NCBI GenBank assembly: GCA_963204905.1
Contig: CAUJJN010000192.1
Location: 1 to 64,000, forward strand
Reading direction: 5' to 3'
Length of the DNA: 64,000 nt
From: Pseudomonadota bacterium
GTDB lineage: Bacteria > Pseudomonadota > Alphaproteobacteria > Rhizobiales > Xanthobacteraceae
Of this stretch, positions 28,483 through 36,500 are shown in pieces (the first letter of the stretch is position 1; each line of letters begins with the position of its first letter). A program made the position numbers and the translations under genes. A model generated the notes under the pieces. The model made no database searches. It had not been told where the DNA came from and saw only the letters and a program-made list of their open reading frames with translations.

Positions 28483-29786
28483 AGTCCGAAATTCAACAGC
28501 TAAGTTTGGCGATACGCAAAAATATGCTGATGGGTTTCATTCTTCTATTCGCCCTTGTGGCTAGTGTTGGCGGATGGGCGGCGAGCACAGAGATTTCCTC
28601 CGCGGTCCTCGGTGCCGGTACCGTTGTTGTGGACACTCACGCCAAGAAGGTCCAGCATCCCTTGGGGGGCGTGGTCAGTGAGTTGCTTGTTCATGAGGGC
28701 CAGTTTGTCACGGCGGGAGACGTCGTCGTCAGGCTGGATGCGACCCAGGCTCGCGGCAACCTTGCGATCGTGTCGAACAATCTCGATGAATTAAGAGTTC
28801 GCCGGGCTCGCCTGGAGGCGGAGCGGGACGAAGCACATGCGATTTCGTTTCCCGTTGACATCCTGTCGCGTAGCTCCGAGCCAAATCTGGACCGAACGAT
28901 CGCGGGCGAAACGCGCTTCTTTCAGTCACGCAGATCCGCGCTTGATGGACGGAAGGGTCAGCTCAATCAGCGCATCGCGCAACTCCGGGAGGAGATGAAA
29001 GGCACACAAGTTCAGGCTGACGCCAAAGCGGAGGAGGTCGCTATCGTATCGAACCAACTGGAGGGGGTTCGCGAGCTTTGGGAGAAGAAGCTCATCCCAC
29101 TCTACCGGGTGGCTGCCCTCGAGCGAGATGTTGCTCGACTGGAGGGGGAGCGAGGCGCCCTTCTGGCCCGCCAGGCTGAAACGAATCTCCGTATCACAGA
29201 AACCAACCTGCAGATTATCCAAGTTGATCAGGAGTTCCGCACAGAGGTGGTTAAAGACCTGGCGGAGATGCGGGGAAAGCTGACTGAACTTGAGGAGCGG
29301 GAATTGGTTGCGCGGGATCAGATGAAGCGCATCAATGTGATCGCTCCCCAAAGCGGGGTCGTTCATCAACTCGCGGTATACACCGTGGGAGGTGTCGTTT
29401 CTGCCGGCGAAGTCCTCATGCAGATTGTGCCAACCGCAGATCAGCTTTTTGTTGAAGCAAAGATCGCACCGCATGATGTGGACCAAATATCGATCGGACA
29501 GCAGGTGACCGTTCGTCTATCTGCCTTCAATCTCCGAACAACCCCCGAGCTTACCGGTTCTGTTTTAAGAATGTCACCTGACTATGTTGAAGACGGGCCT
29601 TCCAAGGCGCGCTACTATGTCGTGCGAGTGGAGCTCCGGAACTCCGAACTCGCAAAGCTGGGTAAGCTAAAGCTGTTACCGGGGATGCCGGCTGAAGCTT
29701 TTTTCCAAGCTGGCAGCCGCACCATGATCTCCTATCTGCTCAAGCCGATTGCGGATCAAACCGGAAAAGCATTCAGGGACGATTGA
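28479..29786 (+). CDS. Type I secretion periplasmic adaptor, HlyD/PrtE family
   Basis: This membrane-fusion protein links the ABC exporter to an outer-membrane TolC-like channel. I start at 28479 (MKSEIQQLS), overlapping the ABC stop as ATGA, for 435 residues; the 28428 track start lies inside the ABC gene. One N-terminal membrane anchor (LMGFILLFALVASVGGWA) is followed by a lipoyl half with HPLGGVVSELLVHEGQFV, a long coiled-coil hairpin from about 110 to 280, the second lipoyl half INVIAPQSGVVHQLAVYTVG and the C-terminal beta-barrel. No outer-membrane component is in the window. Confidence 0.94.
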   Translation: MKSEIQQLSLAIRKNMLMGFILLFALVASVGGWAASTEISSAVLGAGTVVVDTHAKKVQHPLGGVVSELLVHEGQFVTAGDVVVRLDATQARGNLAIVSNNLDELRVRRARLEAERDEAHAISFPVDILSRSSEPNLDRTIAGETRFFQSRRSALDGRKGQLNQRIAQLREEMKGTQVQADAKAEEVAIVSNQLEGVRELWEKKLIPLYRVAALERDVARLEGERGALLARQAETNLRITETNLQIIQVDQEFRTEVVKDLAEMRGKLTELEERELVARDQMKRINVIAPQSGVVHQLAVYTVGGVVSAGEVLMQIVPTADQLFVEAKIAPHDVDQISIGQQVTVRLSAFNLRTTPELTGSVLRMSPDYVEDGPSKARYYVVRVELRNSELAKLGKLKLLPGMPAEAFFQAGSRTMISYLLKPIADQTGKAFRDD

Positions 29787-30119
29787 TCTCCCTGTTATAG
29801 GCCTCCGAGCCGACTGATCTCTATAAATGCAGCACAGCCTCCCGGTCGAACCGGGTTTGCGGCCTTGTCGCGCTTCCGGCGAGCGATTCCGCTACTGTCG
29901 ACTCCCGCTCGCGATTGAGAATTGGCATCTGCGCCCCATTGACAATCCGAGATCATGCATGTTCTGGCTGGCCCTTGCAGGCGATATGTGCGGCGGCAAG
30001 GGCGTCCATTTCCTTTCTTGCGCGCCTGACCGGAAGATCGATCCTTTGTGAACGGAACTTGCGTAACGGCTGCTTTATGACTTCGAATGCGTGGATGCCC
30101 GAGCAATGAGGCAGGTATT
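29787..30119. other. Intergenic gap after the type I secretion operon
   Basis: I see no convincing gene here; the 74-aa plus-strand ORF and its antisense ORFs have no recognisable features. No clear terminator was found after the adaptor gene. Confidence 0.4.
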
Positions 30120-32348
30120 GTGACCGACAGAGTGCTACTCGTTTATCCTGAGCCATACTTCAGGTCAGGGGGGGGGATCGCAACCTACCTGAAGCACGCT
30201 GTCCATGCTCATCTTGCCGCCGGGCGGAAGGTTCATTTGTTAACGTGGACCACCGGAGAGAACAGATGGTCGGAGGCCAGGCCTGACCAAACCCGTTACG
30301 ACCCCCTGCGGGTGAGCGACGTCACCGAGGTGCATTTCGGCGAGGACGAAATAAGCCGCGTCAACCCGGACGGCGTTCGAGCAAAGAATGTGTCGGACTT
30401 GCTTTTTCCCCACATTGCAAGAATTGAAGCCGCGTTTGGCCCGGATATCATAGAAGGAAGCGACTATCTCGTACCCCTTCATTCCTATCTGGAGCGCCGA
30501 CGGTGCGGTTTGCATGCCAGCAAGGCTGTGACCTGCACGTTCAATCATGGCCTTCACATGGATATCTGGCCGGCATCAGCCATTTTCCCATCAGATACGA
30601 CGCTGCGGGAGTTCGCCCTTGAGTCTCAGGTCTTGCAATGGTCGGATTTCGTCCTTGCACCATCATGGGCTGCCTATAACAGGCTAAAGCCTCTTGTCGG
30701 AAGAGAGGAGCGGTTACGTCTTGTCAGAGAGCCATTCGAAGGGCAGTGGCGCATTGCGGACCAATTTCCGAACGATAGGTTTGTCTATTTCGGCAGGGTA
30801 TCGTTTGCAAAAGGGGTCGATACTTTCGCTGGACTATTATCGTGTGCCGAAGAGCAGTGGCCGATTTCCAGCGTTACCTTCATCGGTCGACGAGAGTGGA
30901 TGCCGTTTCGTCGTTCGGATGCCAAAGACTATCTTCTTTCCCGCTTGGGAGAAGGGATTCGTAACAGAGTCGAATTTCGCGAGCAGATGGACAGGGCGGA
31001 ATTGCTCAACCAACTTGGCAGGTATGGTTACTTCGGCAATTTTTCGCGGACTGAAACATTCTCGTACACGACCGTAGAGGCTCTCGCCGCAGGCGTGGTG
31101 CCGCTTATGCTCTCGGACACGGCCATGTCGGAGTTTGTTCCCGACGATTTCAGAAGGCAAGCTATTTTCAAAGAAGCTCCGTTCCGCGCACCTAACGTTT
31201 TGGCGGTGCTTGACGGTTGGAAAAGGCATTATTCCGAGTGGATGACTGCGACGCAAGCTTATGTGGCTGAATTGCTATCCTATGCAAACTTCAATGAAGC
31301 CTACGCCGCGATAAAGCCGCAAGTAGTGAGATCGGTAACGATACCGTCGCGACGATATGACGGCGGTGATGTCACCGTTCTTATAGCGACTCACAATGAT
31401 GCAAAATTGGCAGAGGGCGCCATCGACTCCATTCGGTCTCAAACACAACAAGTGAAGGAGATTCTCGTCCTCGATGATGGAACCTCGTCTGAGGCGGATA
31501 TCAAGTTATTGGAACGCCTGGCTGACGAAAAAATTATCAGGCTGATGCGTGTCCCGAACATGGGCCTCGTCTCGGCACGCAATGTTCTCGTTGAAAATGC
31601 GGGGACAGATCTCGTGGTATTTCTAGATGCGGATGATCGGCTCGCGGACCGTTACGTCGAGAAAACGCTTCTTGCTCTCAATTCCGCGCCAGTTTTCTTC
31701 GCAGCGGCCATTACACGACGAAAGAATTTTGGTCTCAACGAAAACGAGATGGGGCAGTGTTTACTTGGGACTGATGTTCATTGGGTTCTTAACGACCTCA
31801 GGATGACCGCGCTTATCAAGAGAGAAGTACTGGCCGACCTGCAGTTCGATCCTGCGATTAGGAATGGCGAAGCCGATGACTGGTGGTGGTGGCTACGATT
31901 TACGTTGAATGATCATCATGCGGTTTTTGTGCCTGAGCCGCTGTTTCTGTATCGCACCGAACAGGGGACGATGTCATGGCCATGGTCGGAAGGGCAGGCT
32001 GTGCTGACGGTTGAGTTGTTGAAAAGAGCGATCACGGAAGCGTCCCGGCTTGGGGTGGATATCTCCAATGCTCACAAACTGAGCATCATGGGTATGTATC
32101 GCAATGCCTTGGAGCTTGATATGATGTCGGTCGGATCGATGCGGGGCCGCCTCGCGGCGAAGAAATTCAACAAGAATGCCGCAACTGCCGACTACGTGGT
32201 ATCAAAGCTGGTCCTGATGTTTGGTGAAGAAACGGGACTGAAATTGGCGCGATCAGCGCGGGCCCTTGCGTATTCCACGCCAGGGGTTCGTCGTGCCAGC
32301 AAAACGGCGCTATCGGTGGTTGGAAAGATATTGGGCCGTCGCGTTTGA
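30120..32348 (+). CDS. Bifunctional glycosyltransferase, GT4 fused to GT2
   Basis: Two full transferase domains lie in one chain. The N-terminal half is GT4-like: GGGIATYLKHAVHAHLAAG, VYFGRVSFAKGVDTF and the E-x7-E element ETFSYTTVE at about 310. From about residue 430 a GT2 domain follows with VTVLIATHNDAKLAEGAI, VLDDGTSSEAD and the DxD in FLDADDR (about 503), and an ADDWWWWLRF element for the catalytic base. I prefer the GTG at 30120 (MTDRVLL), which has GAGG in front, giving 742 residues; the ATG at 30087 adds 11. It stands alone after a 333-bp gap. It could add two successive sugars. Confidence 0.85.
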   Translation: MTDRVLLVYPEPYFRSGGGIATYLKHAVHAHLAAGRKVHLLTWTTGENRWSEARPDQTRYDPLRVSDVTEVHFGEDEISRVNPDGVRAKNVSDLLFPHIARIEAAFGPDIIEGSDYLVPLHSYLERRRCGLHASKAVTCTFNHGLHMDIWPASAIFPSDTTLREFALESQVLQWSDFVLAPSWAAYNRLKPLVGREERLRLVREPFEGQWRIADQFPNDRFVYFGRVSFAKGVDTFAGLLSCAEEQWPISSVTFIGRREWMPFRRSDAKDYLLSRLGEGIRNRVEFREQMDRAELLNQLGRYGYFGNFSRTETFSYTTVEALAAGVVPLMLSDTAMSEFVPDDFRRQAIFKEAPFRAPNVLAVLDGWKRHYSEWMTATQAYVAELLSYANFNEAYAAIKPQVVRSVTIPSRRYDGGDVTVLIATHNDAKLAEGAIDSIRSQTQQVKEILVLDDGTSSEADIKLLERLADEKIIRLMRVPNMGLVSARNVLVENAGTDLVVFLDADDRLADRYVEKTLLALNSAPVFFAAAITRRKNFGLNENEMGQCLLGTDVHWVLNDLRMTALIKREVLADLQFDPAIRNGEADDWWWWLRFTLNDHHAVFVPEPLFLYRTEQGTMSWPWSEGQAVLTVELLKRAITEASRLGVDISNAHKLSIMGMYRNALELDMMSVGSMRGRLAAKKFNKNAATADYVVSKLVLMFGEETGLKLARSARALAYSTPGVRRASKTALSVVGKILGRRV

Positions 32349-32568
32349 TGACATGATCCAATTGGGACCTGCTGCACAGTCATTTGAAAGAGTTGTTCGG
32401 CGAGTGACTGAAGCGTTCTGGACATGAATAATGATGTCTTCCGCGGAGATCAGCGCCGTTACGACTCTGGCGAGTATGGAGAGATTCGGGCCACAAGATG
32501 CAGGACGTCGGGTCGGCGTTATGTTATTTAAACAGGGTAGGATCTAACTTTTCCAGCATTCGGTACGG

Positions 32569-33006
32569 TTGCTCTTGTTCCCTCGCTCAGTGATCAATGT
32601 TTTTCGACAATCGAAAACCTCTGCGAAACTCGTCAGTTTTGCGCTGGTAGGTGTTGTCAACACGGCGATCGATTTTGGCATCTTCATTCTTTGCTACAAG
32701 CTTGTCGGATTGCCATTGATTGCGTCTAATGTGTTGGCATGGCTGGTTGCCGTGTCGTGTTCGTATGTTGTCAATACGCTTACGACATTCCGAGCCGAAA
32801 GCGGGCGTGTGCTTCAGCGACGACATTACATCAATTTTGTTTTGTCGGGCGTGCTCGGTGTTGTCGCGTCAACCACGGTGCTGGTGGTGGCGTCGAGTTT
32901 CGTTCAAGTTTTGTTCGCCAAGCTCTTGTCCATTCTCGTCGGCTTTCTGGTGAACTTCACGATGAGCAATTTTGTCGTGTTCAGGCCGAGAAAATCCGAA
33001 CTCTGA
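32569..33006 (+). CDS. GtrA family membrane protein
   Basis: GtrA proteins are small four-helix inner-membrane proteins thought to flip polyprenyl-linked glucosyl or other sugars. This one has 145 residues and four spans, with the typical VSFALVGVVNTAIDFGIF opening, LAWLVAVSCSYVVNTLTTFR in the middle and FTMSNFVVF at the end. The track start is a TTG; a GTG at 32590 is an alternative. It is flanked by the GT4-GT2 fusion gene, so the pair may modify a glycan in the periplasm. Confidence 0.88.
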   Translation: MLLFPRSVINVFRQSKTSAKLVSFALVGVVNTAIDFGIFILCYKLVGLPLIASNVLAWLVAVSCSYVVNTLTTFRAESGRVLQRRHYINFVLSGVLGVVASTTVLVVASSFVQVLFAKLLSILVGFLVNFTMSNFVVFRPRKSEL

Positions 33007-33039
33007 CAAGTCGCCAGGCTGCGATTAATGTCACTCCAT

Positions 33040-34185
33040 TCAGACCCCGAGGACACGCTCTGTTTCCGCAGCCGCGCAGATCAGATGGTAGAATGATGAC
33101 GCAGGTATGAAGTCGACGATTGAGCGCCCCTCAGGATCGAATTGATCATACCAGCCACCAGCGACCGGATGTGTCAGGTATTGGCTCGTAAGGCGTTCGA
33201 GTGCTGCTAATGCTTCCTCGCGCGCTCCGGATGTGTTGGACTCAACCTCCGTAAGCCAAGCTTTGACAATCTCGGTTTGCGGCCAGAGTCTGCGCGTAGG
33301 CTGCGTGATCCTGCCGGCGATATCTCCTTCGTCGAGAAGACATCCGGATTGTATTTCGCGATAGCGTAACGCCGTGGACATGAGAGCCGTTCGGTGACGG
33401 CTCGTGGGACAGCCAGTGATTCGCTCGAACTCCTTGAGCAGCCAAACCCATTCAGCTTGATGCCCCGGCTCTACGCGGATCGGAAGTATCTTCGACCAAT
33501 CCTCCTCGAAGTATTCACCAACGACCTGCGCCGATGCATCGTAGAAATTCGACATAAACAGCGCAAAAATGCCACCCGCGCGCTGTTGAAACATGACGTC
33601 GCCCGTCGCGTCGAACAAGGCGATCATGGCCTCGAACAGGTGCATATGTGGGTTCTGTCGGCGCGGCAATGATGCGGGGGCGCCCTCCGTGTAGCCGCCG
33701 TGGGGCGACCGCAAGGTCTCGTCAATAAATGATATCGTGGTATCGATCTCGTTGCGAACCTGGGAGTCCTCGGTCAACCGATAAACGGTCGCGAGGGCGA
33801 GCAGGACGAATGCATGGTCATATAGATCACGGAGGGGGTTCATAAGGCTCCCGTCGGGAGCCAGAAGGTGACCGAAGCCGGGCTTGCCGTCGACCTTGCG
33901 AGCCTTGCGGAGCATGTAGTCGAGTCCTTTAAGCGCCAATTCCTTTCCGGGTGGAAACCACCCCAAATTGGCCGCCATCGCAAAGCAATAAATCTGTCGC
34001 GCTTGAACGCGAACGCGCCGAGGAGTCTCGATTTCCGGTCGTCCGTTCCGGTCGAGACGCTCGATGAAGCCCCCCGAGTGCGTATCCCATCCCAGGGTTG
34101 CCCAGATGGGGAGCGCTTGCTCGATAAGAAATGCTCTCAGGCTTGGGACTGATTTCGCGTTGCGCCGAGTTGTTGAATCGGTCAT
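33040..34185 (-). CDS. AGE family epimerase/isomerase (N-acylglucosamine 2-epimerase type)
   Basis: This alpha/alpha-barrel sugar isomerase has 381 residues. The motifs RVQARQIYCFAMAANLGW, NPHMHLFEAMIALFDATGD, EPGHQAEWVWLLKEFER and RLWPQTEIVKAWL are those of the AGE/mannose isomerase family, including the His residues of the catalytic site. Members interconvert mannose/glucose/fructose or N-acyl sugars, or their 6-phosphates. With manC 2.3 kb away it may supply mannose-6-phosphate, but the exact reaction cannot be read. It is convergent with the GtrA gene (33 bp gap). Confidence 0.88.
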   Translation of the reverse strand: MTDSTTRRNAKSVPSLRAFLIEQALPIWATLGWDTHSGGFIERLDRNGRPEIETPRRVRVQARQIYCFAMAANLGWFPPGKELALKGLDYMLRKARKVDGKPGFGHLLAPDGSLMNPLRDLYDHAFVLLALATVYRLTEDSQVRNEIDTTISFIDETLRSPHGGYTEGAPASLPRRQNPHMHLFEAMIALFDATGDVMFQQRAGGIFALFMSNFYDASAQVVGEYFEEDWSKILPIRVEPGHQAEWVWLLKEFERITGCPTSRHRTALMSTALRYREIQSGCLLDEGDIAGRITQPTRRLWPQTEIVKAWLTEVESNTSGAREEALAALERLTSQYLTHPVAGGWYDQFDPEGRSIVDFIPASSFYHLICAAAETERVLGV

Positions 34186-34860
34186 CTCGCCAACTCTGTT
34201 TCTTGCCGAAATTCAATTCGACGCGGTTTCGTTCTTGATAGTCGATGGAGCGCCGTCTACGGGCACATCAGCGCGTTTGGTGTGCTTCTGGATCGTGAAG
34301 CGCCCCGCCTGGAGCGAGGGGCGCAGTTTTGCTCATCCGATTTCGGGGGGACCCGGGCGGATCACCTAAAATGGAAAATTCGAGAACCGATTTCATGTCA
34401 TTGGTTGGCCGGCACTATGCATCCTGCCGGATGAACCGGCAATGGCTCGCGACTGCGCCGCGGCCCCGGATCATGCTCAGGGATATTCATGCCATGCATT
34501 TGCCGTGAATTGCCGTGACAGCGATGATCAAGGCTTGGCAGGATAGCGGCTGGCGGTGAACTGAGTTCTTGTCACTGTCTCCGACCTGTGCGACAAGCTG
34601 CGATGCGGCGATCTCAATGATTTTTTTCGGATTGTTGAGTTATTCCCGAGGCTTACGCTGCCTGCCTCGACTCGGCCCTCGCGGCCCGAGCGCGGTGTGC
34701 TGGGCGTCGGGAATGAGCTTGAGGTTGCACCTGATTTGTGCTCGCTGGCGTGAGATCTGGAGCGACAGCCGCGCGCTGACTCCAAAATCGTCTAGCTCCG
34801 GCATGTCGTCCGGATGAGAGCCCGATTCGCGTCTCGTTGTAACGTTGTGGGTCAAAAAGT
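34186..34860. other. Divergent intergenic region, 675 bp
   Basis: This region separates the AGE isomerase and the MotA-like gene. It contains a terminator-like hairpin on the plus strand at 34300 and several short ORFs on both strands (up to 82 aa) that I do not regard as genes. No IS remnant or RNA gene was identified. Confidence 0.45.
34300..34330 (+). terminator. Orphan plus-strand terminator-like hairpin
   Basis: GCGCCCC and GGGGCGC form a 7-bp stem with an 11-nt loop, followed by AGTTTT. No plus-strand gene ends nearby: the AGE gene on its left is on the minus strand and starts at 34185. If real, it would end a short plus-strand transcript beginning in this gap. Confidence 0.4.
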
Positions 34861-35673
34861 ATGGTTCGGCGCTATATTGCTCTGGTGTTCCTCCTTCTTG
34901 GCGGTGCTTTCGCCATTCGAGCGTTTGTCACCACGGAAGTGGGCAAGGATTCCGCGCTACGATCGTTCCTCATCCCTTTCGCCCGGGTCTTTCTGGATAC
35001 CTTTAATTCGAGTACGACCGCCGTCGCACTATCGCTTGCCATGGTTCTCGCTGGTGTGCTCCTGCTGGTTTACTTCTGGGTGGCTCGGTTCGCTCCGGCT
35101 CGTCGCGATATGCGAGCGGTTGCAGTCGCATTGCAGCGCATTCCGGCGCCGATCGATCGCGAACGTTTGCAACAGATCGATGCTCTTATGGAGCGCTACA
35201 ATATTGTGACGCGAAGCTGGAAGTTGTTTCGCGCGACACTCACGACCCGTCCGGACGGCCGGATCTTGGCGGAGGTCCCACCAGATCGCTACTTCGATAT
35301 GAGCGTCCTTGAACGCGTTGGCTTGCGCTTGCGGGTATTCCTGGGGCTGCCGAATGACTTCGTCGGCCTCGGGCTGGTATTTACATTCATGGGCCTTGTC
35401 GCGGGTCTCTACTTTGCAAGTCGGAGTATGATGTCCGCGGATCTCGCGGTGGCGCGGGATGGTTTGATCCTTCTGCTTCATGCTGCGACGTTTAAGTTCA
35501 TGACATCAATCGCCGGCATAGGCGTGTCGATCATGTTGTCGTGGGGGCAGCGCATTTTGCTCGGTAATATCGAGGCGGAACTAAGCGAGATTCGTTTTCT
35601 GCTCGAGGAACGCTTGCCTTACGCTGACAATGCGCTCCATGAAGCAGCCAAGCCGCTGCTGGAGCGGGTTTAG
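34861..35673 (+). CDS. MotA/TolQ/ExbB-like membrane protein (ZorA-like)
   Basis: This 270-residue inner-membrane protein has two N-terminal spans (about 5-24 and 50-75), a cytoplasmic middle of about 85 residues, and two further spans, FVGLGLVFTFMGLVAGLYFA (about 165-185) and the one carrying HAATFKFMTSIAGIGVSI (about 210-230). The last two match the ion-channel helices of MotA/ExbB proteins, and the wording is closest to ZorA of the Zorya defence system. It is followed after 2 bp by a MotB-like gene, so the pair forms a proton- or sodium-driven stator-like unit. No ZorC, ZorD or ZorE gene is nearby; flanking genes are polysaccharide genes. Function unknown. Confidence 0.7.
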   Translation: MVRRYIALVFLLLGGAFAIRAFVTTEVGKDSALRSFLIPFARVFLDTFNSSTTAVALSLAMVLAGVLLLVYFWVARFAPARRDMRAVAVALQRIPAPIDRERLQQIDALMERYNIVTRSWKLFRATLTTRPDGRILAEVPPDRYFDMSVLERVGLRLRVFLGLPNDFVGLGLVFTFMGLVAGLYFASRSMMSADLAVARDGLILLLHAATFKFMTSIAGIGVSIMLSWGQRILLGNIEAELSEIRFLLEERLPYADNALHEAAKPLLERV

Positions 35674-35675
35674 CC

Positions 35676-36431
35676 ATGTCGGCTAACGTATTGTCCGATT
35701 CGGAAAGCCAGCACAGTTACTTCATCCCAATGGTGGATATGCTGGCAGGCGTGGTTTTTATCCTGGTCATTTTGCTGGCGGCCACCACTTTGGTGTCCCG
35801 CAGTGATTTTGCCGACGCCGCGGCCGCAAATGCGGAAATCGCTCGCATCAACGAGGCCCTGAAGGTGGCGCGTGCGCAAGAACATCAGGTTCTGGAGCCG
35901 AGGCGGCGTGCCCGCGCCGCACAGCGGAGGTTGCTTGATCAGATCGGCGTGCAGCTCAAGGCAGCAAAGATCGATAGTGCCATCGACTACGAGGCCGGGC
36001 GTCTTTCTATATCCGCAGACCGGCTGTTCTCGCCGGATAAAGCGGTTCTTGAGGATGCAGGGCGACATGTTGCCAGTATATTGTCCTCCGCCTTCCATTC
36101 GGAATTACCTTGTCTTTCGAAGCCGCCCGCCGCTGCGGACAATTGTGCCGCGTATGACAGCGTGATGTTGGAAGAGGCTATCGTGGCCTATCGGTCCGCG
36201 ACGCTGGACTCTGCTGCTGCATTGCCGTCGGCGCGAGCGCTGACGTTGCTCTCCCAGATTGTCGCCGCCACGCCGAGCCTTGCGGGTCTTGCTGCGGCTG
36301 ATTCCGGCAAGCTGTTGACCCATGCCGGATTCGTACCGTCTGGGGCCAAGACCGGGAAGGATCAGGAAGCTGGAGCATCCGATGATGCAATTGTCTTGCA
36401 ATTCCGGATGCAGGTTCCGCCTCCGAAATAG
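35676..36431 (+). CDS. MotB/ZorB-like protein with OmpA-like periplasmic domain
   Basis: This is the 251-residue partner of the preceding gene. A single N-terminal span, PMVDMLAGVVFILVILLA (about 19-38), carries an Asp at its start, the ion-carrying position in MotB/ExbD proteins. A coiled-coil stalk (about 45-105) follows, then a divergent OmpA-like domain: LSISADRLFSPDKAVL fits its first strand and LPSARALTLLSQIV the helix with the conserved S-x-RA pattern. The TDxxG peptidoglycan-binding motif is not clear. Its 2-bp spacing from the MotA-like gene shows coupling. Confidence 0.7.
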   Translation: MSANVLSDSESQHSYFIPMVDMLAGVVFILVILLAATTLVSRSDFADAAAANAEIARINEALKVARAQEHQVLEPRRRARAAQRRLLDQIGVQLKAAKIDSAIDYEAGRLSISADRLFSPDKAVLEDAGRHVASILSSAFHSELPCLSKPPAAADNCAAYDSVMLEEAIVAYRSATLDSAAALPSARALTLLSQIVAATPSLAGLAAADSGKLLTHAGFVPSGAKTGKDQEAGASDDAIVLQFRMQVPPPK

Positions 36432-36500
36432 GACGTGACGAACGGGTATTGTTTCTGAAAGCTTCCGGGCGTGGTAACGAGCTTTCATCGGTGAATCGCG

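Noticed and set aside
34569-34817. 82-aa plus-strand ORF between AGE and MotA-like genes
   Set aside because: It has no recognisable features or ribosome site and an overlapping antisense ORF is equally long.
34861-36431. A complete Zorya defence system
   Set aside because: Only ZorA/ZorB-like parts are present; no ZorC, ZorD or ZorE gene lies in the window.
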